Notes: a model not told the origin generated them from the letters alone. Shown: positions 49,678 to 62,958, numbered from the stretch's first letter. The stretch: 64,000 nucleotides of DNA from Ptychodera flava (GCF_041260155.1 NW_027248277.1:24243322-24307321), one strand, 5' to 3'. Numbers and translations are program-made.

Positions 49678-49770
49678 GGTAAAAATTTATAACAAGTAGA
49701 AAACAGGACTTAGGCGATACTCAGAGTTTCATGCTACATGTGTTCTCTGTAGCGATTACCAGACGAATGG
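49063..49770. repeat. Tandem duplication of about 373 bp including microsatellites
   Basis: CCTGAATTGAGCACTCTGAT begins a unit at about 49063 and again at 49436. Each unit contains (ATCTAT)n, (AAT)n and (AT)n tracts and ends with AACAAGTAGAAAACAGGAC and GGCGATACTCAGAGTTTCAT. Confidence 0.85.
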
Positions 49771-49789
49771 TTCAACTTATCTTATCTTG

Positions 49790-52700
49790 GGATGTTTCTG
49801 TTGCCTTGCTTCTGTTGTTCCGCGCGTGAACCACCCGTCGAATTCTGAATTGGTTTCAAAGTTTTTGCCACAAATGATGTTTATCAAATTTCAGTACCAC
49901 GCAAAACACAATGTAATGGTACGTCCCAAAAATATACATGTAAACAGGGACCTAAGGAAATTTACTTCTGTATGAAGATTGCAGGGTGCATGACACTTAA
50001 GTAACAGATATAACAATTTTGTGTTTGAAGTATTTTGAATTATTATTCATTAGACTCTGCTCTATGCATCGAACATTTTCAATCGCCACATAGGTAAAAC
50101 GGCTGTCGACATTTTACAGTTTGCCAAGCACTTATGCTTTGATCATCAACTTTAATTCGGACAAATTCTCTACCATGGACAAGTCTGCACCAAACTTTAA
50201 TTGTAGCCAGTGACATTGGTCTCCTTAGCTCTTCAGTGTGTAGGTAATAACAGTAGCTGTTGTTCCGTGAACCGAAAAAGGGAATTAATGTAAAGGACCG
50301 GGTTAATTTCTTAAGCCAGGTTGGGGTGGGGTGATGGATAATTTGTTTGTGGACATCAAAAAGTGGCTGATTCCTTGCCGATATCGTTTCCGATGACACT
50401 AATATAGGCAAATTGTTGACAAATGCTTTCCAAAGTGGTCTAAACTTCTCAGAATCTTCAATAGGAACACAATTAAAGTGAGTTACAACTGTATGAACAG
50501 TATGGCATATATAATCAAATCGCATAATAAGAGGGTAATCAGCAGAAAGATCAACGAGCTGATTGTAATTTCCGACGCAAGTCTACATACCCCTTGAAGG
50601 ATAACTGTCAAGTCAAAACCGTGGTTTACAAGGCCAAAGTATCAATCACAGACAACTAGAAGGACAGACGAGCAACGGGTATTGCTCAAGGTGCGAAGCG
50701 GTTATGCAATCCGTCCATGTACGCCTCGTCTCAGGTAACTGTCGACTCTCTTTTCCGAAGACTGCCGACCATACAACCTTCGGTAGTTTCCGGATTTTCG
50801 TCTATTTTTAAGCAAAAGTATGTTCGGTAAAGTTCGTGCTGTTGTTATCGTTTGGTGCTGAGAGGAATTGGCGTGCTGGCGAAAACGGGAAAGTTTTGAG
50901 CTGCGGGGAGGTGAGTTTAACCAATTTAAAAATTCCTCTCACGTTTTTTGAATATATAATAAGTGTGTTTGAACCAAATTTGCAAGTCTTTCATCGATAC
51001 TGTAAGATTTTACTGAATGGTTAACGGTTAGTCATATTGTCTTTTACAAGTTAGTCATGGGAGAAAGTGTTTATGAAACTGCTTGCGTGTTATGTTTTGA
51101 TCGGCGTGAAGCAATATTTTTCCCTGAGAGCACACAAAGTAAGTATTGTTGCTACGCAACAGGCAGCATGATGCCATCTTGTCCTACCTTTTGCATTATC
51201 TCGTGCAATTAACAACCACGAACGAAGTCTCTGAAAAGTCTAACTCCCGTGAAACTCATTTTAATATGAAAAGGCCATAGTTTATCGAGACGACCATGAA
51301 TCAATGCTGCTAGTCTGTGTTTCTATTTGTCTGTGTATCATTGAGGGACAACATGGAATAGGTTTACGTTGGCCTCACTGATAACACCTTTAAGACGCGC
51401 TTCACTAACACATGCAGTCGTTCTGTAACGGCAAATACCAGAACAGTACAGATTTGTCGAAGGTTATTTGAACTTGGAAGACAGGGACCAAGTCTTTGAA
51501 GTCTCGTGGTCAATTGTTGACAAAGCATCGATCACTCTTACTAAAGCGATGTTGCACATTATCAATGATGACAAATCTTCGCTGTTGTACAAACCCCGAG
51601 AGTTGGTTTCGAAACGTCACCACCAAAACAAATTTTATTTATCAAATTTTAACATTACCTGAAATAGAATGGTACGTCCCAAACATATAAATAATAGTGT
51701 AGAGCTACGAATCCTTTCACTTCTGTCTGAAAATTGTAGGATGCATGAAACTCACGTAAAATATATTATTACTTTGTACTTGAAGTAATTTGTGCCATTA
51801 CTTATAACGCTCTGCTTTCCGCTAAAACATGTTGACCCCCCGTTACCAAAATCAAAATCCGGGTGACACTCCATGAACCCGCCCCCTCCCAAGGCTGAAG
51901 AAATTTCCAAGTCAATAAGAAAGGTTACAGAGTGTCATGACCTGTTTGTTCATAGATAAAACCCACGCTATTATACGGATCAGTCAAATGGCTAGAAACT
52001 TAGGCGGGCTCCACACTGGTTTTCCTTCCAGCAATTAAAGGTAGACTGCGCCTAATCGCCTATATTTGGACTTGCACAATATTGGTCGACTTCCTAAAAC
52101 TATAGGGGCTCTTTTTAAAGCTTATGAAGTGAACAAATGGCTATAATAAATTGTATAGAATTAGTGGGAATAAAAACGATAATCAGAAATTCATTTTCCC
52201 CGTTGATTTAACCACATTGAGTGGAGGGACTGTGATTTTACACAGAAATGCTGCCATTTTGAATTTCAAGTTTAGATAAATATTTGGAAATTTGTTTCTC
52301 TATTAACAAACTTTGTACGGTGACTCGTTTCATTCTTTTTTTCGAAAGCGAATAGTTGGAACTTCGAGCAACATTTATACAAAAGTTTAAGTCATTCAAT
52401 TTTTAGGCGCATACAACCTTGACATAAAAAGTAATGGGTGGAAACATGTCACTGTATTTCTATTCAACCTTCACCTGTAGACATCAACATGCGACTCTAC
52501 AAATATTTCTATTGTCACAGGACGTCCATGAAAATCCTTGTGACTATAAATTCTTATTGATTACATGATAGCTGGATACATTTTTTTATTATTAATATTC
52601 ATGAGCTCCCACTATAGGAAAAAATTGCGGGAGTGGAGCGAAAAAGTTACTCTTTCTCGCAATTGATGAGAATCTCTTGTAATTGTCACTGCTAACAGTG

Positions 52701-53690
52701 AGAATTTTTGAATTCAAGGGGGATTGACTACAGTTCTTTTTTGAAACCTCGTATAATTTCCCTTCGTGTACAGCCCAGACAACGCTTAATTGAAAATGAT
52801 ATTGTTCTAAACTATGACGTCATCACATAAACTATTTTCGAAAAGTCCTGGTGTTTTTAGACGGTTATGAGGGAAGTCGGCTCAACCTGATACCTACAAC
52901 ATCCATATCAATTACATTTTACATCATCAACGTTTATATTTATACAAATTCTCTACCACGGACAAGTTTCCACCAAACTTTGATAATAGCCAGTGACATT
53001 GGTCTCCGGGTCTATTCAGTGCGTAGGTCATAGCACTGGCTGGTGTACCGTTAACCGAAAGGGGAATTAGTGTGAAGGACCGGGTCAGTTTACAGTATTA
53101 ATCCAGGTTTGGGTGGGGATATAATTTTTGTGGACATCAAAAAGTGGCTGATTTCTTGCTAATGGTTGTTTCCGATGAAACTAATATCGGTAACTTGTTG
53201 ACAAACGCTTTCAAAAGGGGTCTAAACTCCACAGGATCTTCAATAGGAACACAATCAAAGTGATTTACAACTAGCTGCATCAAGAATATGGCCAGTATAA
53301 TCAAATCGCATAATAAGAGGATAATCATCGATTACCCTCTTAAGATTGCATGTTAAGATCGACCAGCCGATTGTAGTTGCCAGGCCAGCAGAAGCACACT
53401 AATATATTTTGTAAAAACTCCCCAGAAGAAACTACTGTTCCCATTATGCAAAAATGCAGCGTGACCAAACAGCATATCACATCTGTGGCATACCCATGAT
53501 CTCTGACATTGAATGCAGCTGCCCTGCATTTAAAATCAGTTAAAAGAATTTAAATTTAAGTTGTTTCACCGAGCACGATACTTTTAGTACTCATTCAAGT
53601 TAATATGTTAATAATTACTTCAATATTCATATCATATCATTCTCATTCTTATACCCGGATGTAGAATATTTTTAGGTTGTTCTGTGTAGG
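49790..53690. other. S5 intron, internally duplicated
   Basis: A segment (copy A at about 49975-50640, copy B at about 52921-53690) occurs twice here but once in S6 (63086-64000) and in S3 (about 30380-30560). Copy B and the S6 version are nearly identical. The open frame at 50079-50525 lies in copy A and is broken in copy B, so it is not called as a gene. Between the copies, 51739-52380 matches the S4 intron around 39908-42110. Confidence 0.55.
52716..52920. repeat. Ectopic copy of sulfatase upstream DNA, with CRE
   Basis: These 205 bases, from CAAGGGGGATTGACTACAG to TATCAATTACATTTT, are nearly identical to 54915-55119 (S5 flank) and 42834-43040 (S4 flank), in the same orientation. They include TGACGTCA at 52815-52822. 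The S6 intron lacks them. Confidence 0.8.
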
Positions 53691-53745
53691 GAATTTTTTC
53701 ACAAGTGTTAATGCACAGTTAATCTGCAGCGTTACCTTTATAGCC

Positions 53746-54213
53746 GATCGAAGGTCGAAGACTGGCAGTGTGAGGCCGAAGGCCGAGCCTCGGAAATAGT
53801 GTAAAGTTTGATAGATTTGACACGAGAAATCTGCGAAAATTCCAAAACAAACATATCATACACCAACCCTTATAAAAGTGACACCGGGCGATTGAAAATA
53901 CCTTCAAAGTTTAAATATTTATTCTGGTAACCGCATGTGACTGCTATATGCCAAATATAGACGGGCTGGCAACGTGAATGCGAAGTCTTGACCAACACTT
54001 TTGCGAAAATATGGCATATCAGTATACCGTAGTAAAGATTTGAACTTTTGACGACATGATCCATCCCCGCCTGTTCCTTTTTGAGGGTAGATGTTTCATT
54101 GTATTGATATTGGACTTTTCGCCGATTTGGTGTGTCAAACCTTCCATTCTTTATACTATTACCGAGGTTCGACCCTAATCGACCTCATACTCCAGGGCCT
54201 TTGGTCTTCGATC
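53746..54213. repeat. Intron palindrome (S5 copy)
   Basis: GATCGAAGGTCGAAG at the left and CTTCGATC at the right bound inverted arms of about 230 bases that match the S3 palindrome at 29155-29632. It starts about 90 bases from exon 1. Confidence 0.7.
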
Positions 54214-54299
54214 ACCTATCCTGTGTTAATGCCAAAGTCATATTTTTATATGTCTTGGCGATGTTGTGAAGTGTGAGTTACCTGAGGTCACGCACATAC

Positions 54300-54549
54300 C
54301 TGTTAAAAGGGCGGCTCGACTTGGAGTACATGACGACTGTGAATACATCCGAGTGAACTTCAAGCCTTCGGACGCCAGCCGATCTATGTTCGGTGTTTTC
54401 AACGTTTCATTGCCGTAGCAACTCAGGTCGCCATATCCGAGGTCATCGACCAAAAACATAACAATGTTGGGGTTGGTTGTTTTCTTGGCGAAGGAGACAG
54501 CCACAGCAAGAAAAAACAGCAGCAATCTGAAGCCACAATGAGACGCCAT
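54300..54549 (-). CDS. STS-like sulfatase copy S5, exon 1 (intact gene)
   Basis: Encodes signal peptide ([20 protein letters not shown]), [16 protein letters not shown] with Asp35-Asp36, [11 protein letters not shown] and [11 protein letters not shown] with Cys74. The ACAG/GTATGT donor in phase 1 joins the exon to 48323. It is nearly identical to S4 exon 1 outside a few substitutions. Confidence 0.93.
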
Positions 54550-55021
54550 GGCGTGTGCTTCAGTGGCAGGTGACCTATGTTTGACCTGAGCCTGTCTCTT
54601 CAAAAGACCCAGTATTTCACCTGTGGCGCCCTACATGTGAACAACGCCGAAGTGAATCAAGGGGCGAGTACGGAGTCCTATCTGAACGAGAATAACGTGA
54701 AGTCATGCCTCGTCGCATCCCTCACGAATGGCAACGATTCCCAATTCCGAGCCGCGACACAGGGTGTCCTTGGCTCTGAAAGGAACTTGAAACGGTCGCT
54801 TTTTGACCTCAGAAGCCCAGAGGTGGCACTTCCAGGGAAAACGGGCACCCGCACTCGTACACAAAATCAAGGAAAATCGGGAATTATGAGATCATCATCA
54901 AGGCCGATGACAACAAGGGGGATTGACTACAGTTCTTTTTTGAAACCTCGTATAATTTCCCTTCGTGTACAGCCCAGACAACGCTTAATTGAAAATGATA
55001 TTGTTCTAAACTATGACGTCA
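54550..55021 (-). promoter_or_regulatory. S5 5' flank with conserved CRE
   Basis: Contains TGACGTCA at 55014-55021, 465 bases before the ATG. The plus strand carries a 150-codon open frame (54577-55029) matching the S4 one in length. No TATA box was clear. Confidence 0.55.
55014..55021. promoter_or_regulatory. CRE-like palindrome TGACGTCA (S5)
   Basis: Same context as S4 (CTATGACGTCATCACAT). Confidence 0.55.
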
Positions 55022-58000
55022 TCACATAAACTATTTTCGAAAAGTTCTGGTGTTTTTAGACGGTTATGAGGGTAGTCGGCTCAACCTGATACCTACAACA
55101 TCCATATCAATTACATTTTTGGTTGAAAATATCATTTGTCTTTACAACACTGACACGGATTTTACTGGATTTTCAAAATATCTCGAAAATTTCTCCGAAT
55201 AAGATGTGTCTTCATTGGAAAAACCTAGCTGCTGGTTGCTTTCAAATTTTGCGGAGCATGCCTGGCCTACCCGTTCATCCTGTGGGTGTCATCGCCGGGC
55301 GCAGCAGTGTAATCCTTTATACATTGCCTTTTGTGGAGCAAGCGTTGTTGCATAGCACTGGTCCTCTACTATAATTGACATTGATTAGGGAGCATTCATC
55401 GTTAACGAGGAGGGGGTCGACTTTACAAAACTGGGATTTTAAGGGGTCAAATTTTACAACGGCTTATATGGAATTACTGCAAAAACAACAAAATTGACAG
55501 AAAAGTACAAAAACCAGAATACTAACATAGCTTTGTTCTGTCCGAAGAGGGTGTAACAAGAAGAAAAGAGCACATTTGTTCACAACAATATGATTTTCAA
55601 GTTGACCAAGATAAACAAGTGTCATGGCAATGTTCACAAAATAATTTTTATAACACTTCGAAAACTGGGAAAAATAGCTCAAATTTGAAAATATGGCGTT
55701 ATGTGGAGTGTTTGCAAATAATGTTGGACCTTATAATTACATACAATTGAACAAACATTAGACTTTATAATTACATACACTTGAACAAACATGATTAACA
55801 AATATAAAAAAAAACACCAGTTGGACAAATGCTATTTTAATCGGTTATTCTGACGAATCACTTTGACTGTCATGTTCACTTACGTAAACTGTATCTTTTG
55901 TACTACTCGGTTCTGATACGTCACTTTGACTTGTAGATAGTAATCCAGTCTTTTTTCTGTCAACTAGGTACTTACCAGTCAGAGTACAATGGTGTGGCAA
56001 TGACTGCGTATCAGTACCCGATGAGATATTGGGACCATGTAAATGCTACAGACAATAAATGGTAAATCTTTTGTCACAAAGTATAAAGTTTGGAGGATGC
56101 ATTTCAAAATATAAAAAGGTCTTTACATAAAATACTTTTTCAGCGTTACTTGTTTGATAGTGAAGAATGGAAGTGAATACAGAATGAGCTTTATGATTTG
56201 TAATACAGAATGAGCTTTATTGTATATGATTTATTATCACGAAAGCAAAATAGGAAAGTTAACTACTAGTAGGTTCTATATACAGAACTTTGAAAACACG
56301 TGTTGCTCGCTTCTTTTTTACGGTCGGTTACTTCTCTGAGGGAATTCGTTCGACGAGAGGTACCAAAGGGATACTAGTACACAGGGACGCCGCAAGTTGA
56401 AGTGAATGACCGTTATTGGTACGTTGCTGGGTCGGAACAACGAACAGTCTGTCGAGGCAAGGGCAAGCCTAGACTCACAAAAGTCTAAGCCTCCCCTACA
56501 AAGTTCTAACTCTAAAGTCCAAAAGCCACCAACAGCCTCAAAAGTCTTCCAAAGTTCCCGAAAGTCTCTGAAAATATCCCAAAGTCTCGGACAGTCCTTG
56601 AAATTCCCCTATACACATCAATACTTCATATTATATAGACAATTTTAAAGGCGTATCTGAACATGTAAAATGCATCACAGGAAGTATACGTACATTGGCT
56701 GAAAAGTATGAAAAGTTCAATGATTGGATAAGGAATGAAAATCCAAATACTTGATTGGGAGAATGTTTTAAAGATATACATAATTGTATTGCTGACTCGG
56801 CATACCAACCGATGCTTTTTTGTATTTATGACATTCTTGTGATAAAATGCCGACTGCTAAAATAATAGTTACTAACGTTAAATGGTGGAGCCAGAATTTG
56901 ATAATATATGTATGAGATACTGTTTCATTTTTAAAGCTAATCAGGTGTTGACTAAAGTGACGTAGCCATATCATTGTCACAGCTTATTGTTTTAACTTAA
57001 GTGTCCCTTTGAATACAAGTATCAGTGTCAATATCAGTAAACATCCTTAAAGTTTGTCCTCACTCAATGAAAAGCGAAGCTGTTGGTTGTTTTCCAGTCT
57101 CTTTCAATTGGCCGACCGGTAGCTACATTGTATGTAATCAACACATTGGCAATGATACCTGTGTTAACAAAATAAACACCGGTAATGATACTTGAGTGAA
57201 TCAAAGAAAGACCCTCCACATTTTACCGACTGCAATTGTTTGTATTCCCACCCGCCTAATTGAATGTTCCAAATGGAATTCACAAAATTATACATATGCC
57301 GTTTGTAAGACTTTTACTTGAAAATTACAATCGTAACACTCCCCTCCTTAAAAGAAATCGTCCCAATTTTGAAATGAATACTTAACTTTGTTACAATTGT
57401 AACACTCTTTCATAGAATAAAATAAAATAACAAATACTTAAAATCTCGTACTAAATGTGAAATACAAAAAGTAAAGATTAAATATCAGAATATGTAACTC
57501 ATCAAAATACATTGAATTATACCTTTATAACCCTTCAAAGTTCACAAAATCTTAAAATCAGAAAAATTGTGAAATGGTAAAACATCACTAGGATAATAAA
57601 ATGCATACACCACGTCTTAAATGTATACATAACTAATTCATGTTATAATAGGAGTGAAGTACTGAAACACACCGCACAAATCTCTCCTGCAAGCGAAGTT
57701 ACTCGCGCACTTAATTATCCCTTCATAAAGAAACTAAAATTCACACAACTTTTAAAGCTTTTCTCAATAGCATTCATCCACGTAACCAGTTTCTGTGTCT
57801 GTCCCTTGTACAACATTGAAACTCAAGCATTAATCAGTACGTAACATGACATTTTACAAAACAACAAAGCGATCAATCAATACTGCTGTGTATCGAAAAT
57901 TATCCTAAACTCATTAATATGATCGTGGCTGTCATAAACTTTTACTGTGAAAGGATGTAAGATCTTCATACAGTAGGACTGATAGCATGTAAAACAGTCT

Positions 58001-59238
58001 ATTTTATCCTGGTCATGATTTCAAGCCTAAAAACGATAATTTTCAAGAAAAAAATATTCGACTCTCTACATTAAAAATAACACATTTGCGTAGCAAAAGG
58101 TGCTCTACGCACTAAAGTGGTCCTTCATATAGCTAAAAGATCCATTAGCTGTAACTTTGGTCATTTCTAAATTTTGTTTGTTCTGTGTATCATCTGCAGT
58201 TTCTGGTCTGAATCCCTGAACCATAGAGAAATTACTAATATTTAGCTCATAAATATACCCTATATGAGTATAATCTGCATTGTTATTGTTCAAATTTTGT
58301 ATTCAGGTCCGGACTAAAATACATTTATCAACAATAACAATGGTCATTTCACGTATACAGGCTGCGTTGGCAAGCAGGACACCGGGCATTGGTCATGATG
58401 ATCGGATTAAAGTAAAATTCTGTAGTTGATACATTGAAACAGAGTAGTGAAAAATTAGTCAAAAGTTACAGCTAATGTCTCTTTAATACGGAACACATCA
58501 TCAATGAGTAAGTCGAGCCGACTATTGATCATAAGGAAAATGTAATGTTAAGAGAAACCGACCAGCATTTCCACGCAAATACCGTTTGATCGGCAAAACC
58601 TTACAAAATATCAACACCACTCAGGCATTTCCTTCTTAATCATGCAACAAGCAAAATACTAAAATTAAAACAAAACTTCTCCACGTCTCTCATATGCACA
58701 TATAGCCATCAACATAGGGCTATTTCAATAGACATTTCATTATTATTCTTACTTTTCTCAAATATACAGTGACCTCTATATATCTAAAAAAGCGGACTCT
58801 CTGGTCTCGCGTATAAACTCTAAATACCCGTTAATCTCGGGCTATGGATACTATTCCTTCGGGTCATTAAGGAATTACAGAATACAAAATATTATTCAAA
58901 ATATATAATGAATACTTTCACTTTATCGACTTACTTTTCTTCTAACTCAAAATAATTCAGTTACACTGTGTTTATAATTAGCCTTAAATGAAGACATTTT
59001 CCGAAGTAACTAATAAAGGGTGGTTTGTTTCGTTGCCAACGTAAGCGACAAAGGAAATGGCATCATATTCGAGTATTGACCTATTTTAACGGCAATACGT
59101 CAATTTAACAACTCGACATGAAAGGACAATATATTACGGGGTCAATTTTTTTTTAATTCATTAAAGTACATGTACAATGGTCTCTCATTAATTCGACTTT
59201 TTCCATCTCCAATGATTCATTTGTTTGTCAATTTATTT
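55022..59238. other. S5 upstream / S6 downstream intergenic, duplicate of 42951-46818
   Basis: Collinear with the S4-S5 intergenic region. Contains the flank block at 55380-56290, the short tandem repeat at 56478-56612 and AT-rich DNA. Extra sequence relative to the other copy is seen at about 57230-57400 and 58130-58500. No gene is evident. Confidence 0.6.
56478..56612. repeat. Short tandem repeat, AAAGTCC-like units
   Basis: Paralog of the array at 44425-44565. Confidence 0.55.
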
Positions 59239-61420
59239 TTAATCCGTTGTAACTATCTTTGGAAGCTGCAAATCGCCAAAATCATCTTCGACATCACTCT
59301 CTAACCGACAATATGGGAAGTTTGCACATGGAAATAACCAAGGCAATATAAGTGAATCCAATTGTGATGATAAACTTTCAGGCAATGTCGTTTGAACCCT
59401 CGCTAGAATTTCTGTCGCTTGGTTCCTGACTTCTTGTGTCTCCTCCGCTGGAAGTGGATATTGTTCTCCAGGGTCATCAGTGAGGTCATAGACAATGGGA
59501 GACTGGACGACCTCGCCATCACACCGTCCGTCCCGAAAAGGAGTTATATAATGGATCTTGTATTTCCCTACGAGCATTGAGGGCGGTAATTTAGTTGTAC
59601 AGTAAAAGAGCAAATAGTCATTAACACGATTGGAACTAATTTGGGAAAATTGGATGAGAGTAATTATTAAAAAATTGTAACGAAATCGAAATTTTTACAG
59701 CTGAAATTTTACAAAATGATAGAATAGTGTAAATTTGAAATATTGTTCTCATCGGACAAAAACAACGAAGACACAACGATTATTGCATACCTCTTTCATC
59801 GGATTCATTTTTATGAAATAAGTTCATTTTTGTGTAAATGTACTGAAGAAGCGAGACAAAATGCTGAAAATTTCTCTAATTGACGAATTTTGAGTCACGG
59901 CACTTTTGAAATGCCCCTGACTTTTTCATGAATTTAAGTCTTCATAAACATAAAATTGAGTCAGGGCACATTTTAAAAGACGCTGACTGACTAAACTGTA
60001 AATCAATCGAAAAGCTTCATTTTGGTCGAGGAAAAATGACAAACTGACATTATTACTAGTGTTTCAGTAATGAAGAAACTACAGACAAACTCTCATATTT
60101 TCATCCAAATGTGAATATTGTTCATATGTTTTGAACAATATTGCATTAGATACTATCATACACTGATTCTTACTCATAAGATTTCAACAGCATCGTTAAT
60201 TGCGTATAAAATTTTAAAGATGGTAAGCAAATATGGTGTAAAAATAGAGAAATTTCAAAAATTCTTTAGAAATTCTGCCAATCCAATTATCCCAAATTAG
60301 TTCCAATCGTGTTCATTGTGTTTTGAAATTTCAGTCGGGTTTCTGAGTAAAGGCAGAAGACTTTTGCCATCAATGATGCGATCTGTGAATGTTACGTTCA
60401 AAATATCAGCAACAGTTGGGAAAATATCGTTCAAGGAAACCATTGCTCTCGATTCTGTATTTGCCGGTATTACAGCGCCCCAACGTATTATTCCCGGAAT
60501 TCGTACACCTCCTTCGAAAGGACTTGCCTTCCCACCGCGTAGCCTAACAAATTCACCTCTGCTATTTTCAACGACTCCTGTCGATCCACCAACTCCTTTT
60601 GCCGTTGGTACCCCGCCAGGTTCAAAGATATAAGGACCGTTGTCTGATAGAAATATGACCATTGTATTGTCCTCTAATCCCTGTTTTTTTAGTTGCTGAA
60701 TCACCTGGCCTACGCTCCAGTCCAACTCCATCAGTGCGTCACCATACCGTCCAATTCCAGATCTGCCTTCAAAGTATTTGGATGCAAACACGGGCGAGTG
60801 TAAAGTCAAATAAGATATCATCAAAAAGAATGGATTATTTCCATGCCTTGATAAATAGAGTAACGCTTCCTGTGTAAGTTTTAGTGTCATATTTTCTGCC
60901 TTATATGGCTGTTCGATGATGTCATCATTCTTCATCAGCAAACAGGATTCCTGAGCCCTTATAAGGGAAAAATCTAAGAAAATATAGTAACCAGTCATAG
61001 AAAATAGAAACAGGATCAAGTGTAAGTACACAAGCGCCCTCTTTCCGATTAAAGAGAACAACCAAATTAAGAACACGCCTACAGAGAGGCCTCCCCATAA
61101 TTTGTACGTGAATAAGATATACACGAAAAGAAAGCCTAACAAGGAACGGCTCCGAACCGCAGAGGGTTCGCATGTTGAAACATGTGTCATTGGAATGCCA
61201 TAAAAGTAATCGAATCCATGCTTTGTTGGTAAGTACTTTCCTCCACTGCCAAATCCAAGATGCCATTTTCCTAGAATGCCTGTAGCGTAGCCATTTTGTT
61301 TGAGCATTTCTGCGAGAGTGTATTCGTTCTCCGGTAGTCCACCGGTTTGTGCAGGACTGAACAGGATTTCGAAGGGTAGTACCCGCCCTCTAAGCATGCC
61401 ACTTCTTATAGGATATCTAC
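59239..61420 (-). pseudogene. STS-like sulfatase copy S6, exon 2, split by a transposable element
   Basis: The exon opens at GRYPIRSGM after tattttacag and keeps GKWHLGFGSGGKYLP, the membrane hairpin, HSPVFASKYFEG, FLSDNGP, GGKASPFEGGVRIPGI and DGKSLLPLL to EISKHN. It is then interrupted by a 691-bp element (59623-60313), after which LLFYCTTKLPPSMLVGKYK continues to CANFPYC and the stop at 59239. The span minus the element and its 4-bp duplication is 1487 nt, the S3 exon length, so no other indel is needed. As it stands the frame ends inside the element and the last quarter of the protein is lost. Exon 1 must lie beyond 64000. By sequence and intron layout it is the closest paralog of S5. Confidence 0.88.
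59623..60313. mobile_element. MITE-like DNA element inserted in S6 exon 2
   Basis: Ends AACACGATTGGAACTAATTT and, inverted, AAATTAGTTCCAATCGTGTT are perfect over about 25 bases. CATT at 59619-59622 and 60314-60317 is the target duplication (TCATT if counted differently). The interior of about 630 bases is AT-rich and non-coding, and differs from the 200-bp relatives in the S2-S4 introns except at the ends. Confidence 0.85.
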
Positions 61421-61510
61421 CTGTAAAATAGACAACGTAGAAAAGTAAAAATTAAATATACAATAGTCTCTGGTGACTTTGTTTGTAATTGACTTGATGT
61501 TAATTTGTTC

Positions 61511-61513
<3 letters not shown>

Positions 61514-61580
<67 letters not shown>

Positions 61581-61592
61581 TATATATATATT
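61514..61592. repeat. (AT)n microsatellite in S6 intron
   Basis: Same intron position as 48434-48560 in S5. Now separated from the rest of the AT tract (62666-62757) by an inserted element. Confidence 0.85.
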
Positions 61593-61598
61593 ATTATA

Positions 61599-62661
61599 TG
61601 TAACTCCGGTTACGAAGTAAATCACGTGATTTGATCTTCCATCCTATCTGACAGTTAAGTAATCAGATGGAATTCCTTGATTGCCGTTAACTCCCACAAT
61701 GCACTGTGAGCAGACAGATACTGCGTGGAGTTGTGTGGTTGTGATGGTAGAGACTCGGTCTAAGGGAATTAGTTCTTCTTGCCAGTAACCAAGACGACGT
61801 GGTTGGTCTTTTTGCATGGCTTATGAACTTCTAGGTAGGTTTTCACATTTGTTGCAATACTCGATTTGTAACGTGTTTTCATGGTGTGTTTTTTGAAGTT
61901 TGAGACCACACCCATTGTGAGGCAAATTGGAGGGGCCATGTGCTTTCCCAATTGGACTGTGAGCCATTCTGAATCTCAAGCTTCCATAGTAATAGATTCA
62001 TTTGTTTAGTAGTTTTGTTTTGTTTTGTTTTTTTGATTTTTGAATACCAATAGTTCAACAGAAAATGAACTTGTTCACATTGACATAAAGTGACTAGAAT
62101 GGCATTGCCATGCCATGGATTAAGATCCAGTTGATATCACGATCTGCTGACTCAAAGAGCATATATGTAACTTGTAAGTGCTCTTCTCTTTTTGCATGGC
62201 TTATGAACTTCTAGTTTCCCGACATACCAACCCATTGACTGAAGCGTTTGGACTGCTAATGAATTAATCCCAAAGGAGAACTGTCTGGAGGACGTTTTGT
62301 GTGAGTCAGTTTCCCACCCGAACTGGAAGAGGTGACATCAAGGAATTCGTAACCATAGCAACAGGATCGACGTGGACTCTGAACCCTGAACAATTCTGGA
62401 GAGTGTCTATTGAGTGAACACTGTAATTGATATGAACTTGGATAGGGGCGTGTCTAAAGTTTCTGTCTGTTTAAACAGTATCGCCAGCTATCATTGTAGA
62501 CTTTTTTTATCATCATTAGTGTGTAGTGAAATAAACCTCAACATAAACTGCAACTCAAATTGTACGATAATCATTCTTTCCTTTTGTTGTTAATTGGATA
62601 ATATGAACTTGGGTCGGGTTTAATTGACTGGCTAAATTCAAGGTCAGTTTAATTACCCGGT

Positions 62662-62665
<4 letters not shown>
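61599..62665. mobile_element. Candidate solo LTR (or TIR element) inserted in an (AT)n array
   Basis: Begins TGTAACTCCGGTTAC and ends CCCGGTTACA, so it has TG...CA termini with a short inverted repeat. It is 1.07 kb long and contains an AATAAA late in the element (about 62531). No coding parts are present. Flanks are (AT)n on both sides, so target duplications cannot be read. A solo LTR fits best; a DNA element with short inverted ends is the alternative. It is absent from the paralogous S5 intron, so it is younger than that duplication. Confidence 0.4.
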
Positions 62666-62757
<92 letters not shown>

Positions 62758-62912
62758 TATATGTGTATATATACACATTACTTCAAGTACAAAGTATATG
62801 TACTTAAGTTTCATACATCCTTAATCTTCAGACAGCGAGAACACACACATACACAGACACACAGACAAACAGACAGACACATACACAGACAAATATATAT
62901 ATAATATATCTA

Positions 62913-62958
<46 letters not shown>

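Noticed and set aside
50079-50525. 148-codon open frame in the S5 intron
   Set aside because: It lies in a repeated intron segment; the copies at about 53.1 kb and 63.4 kb carry shorter, broken frames and no domain is recognisable.
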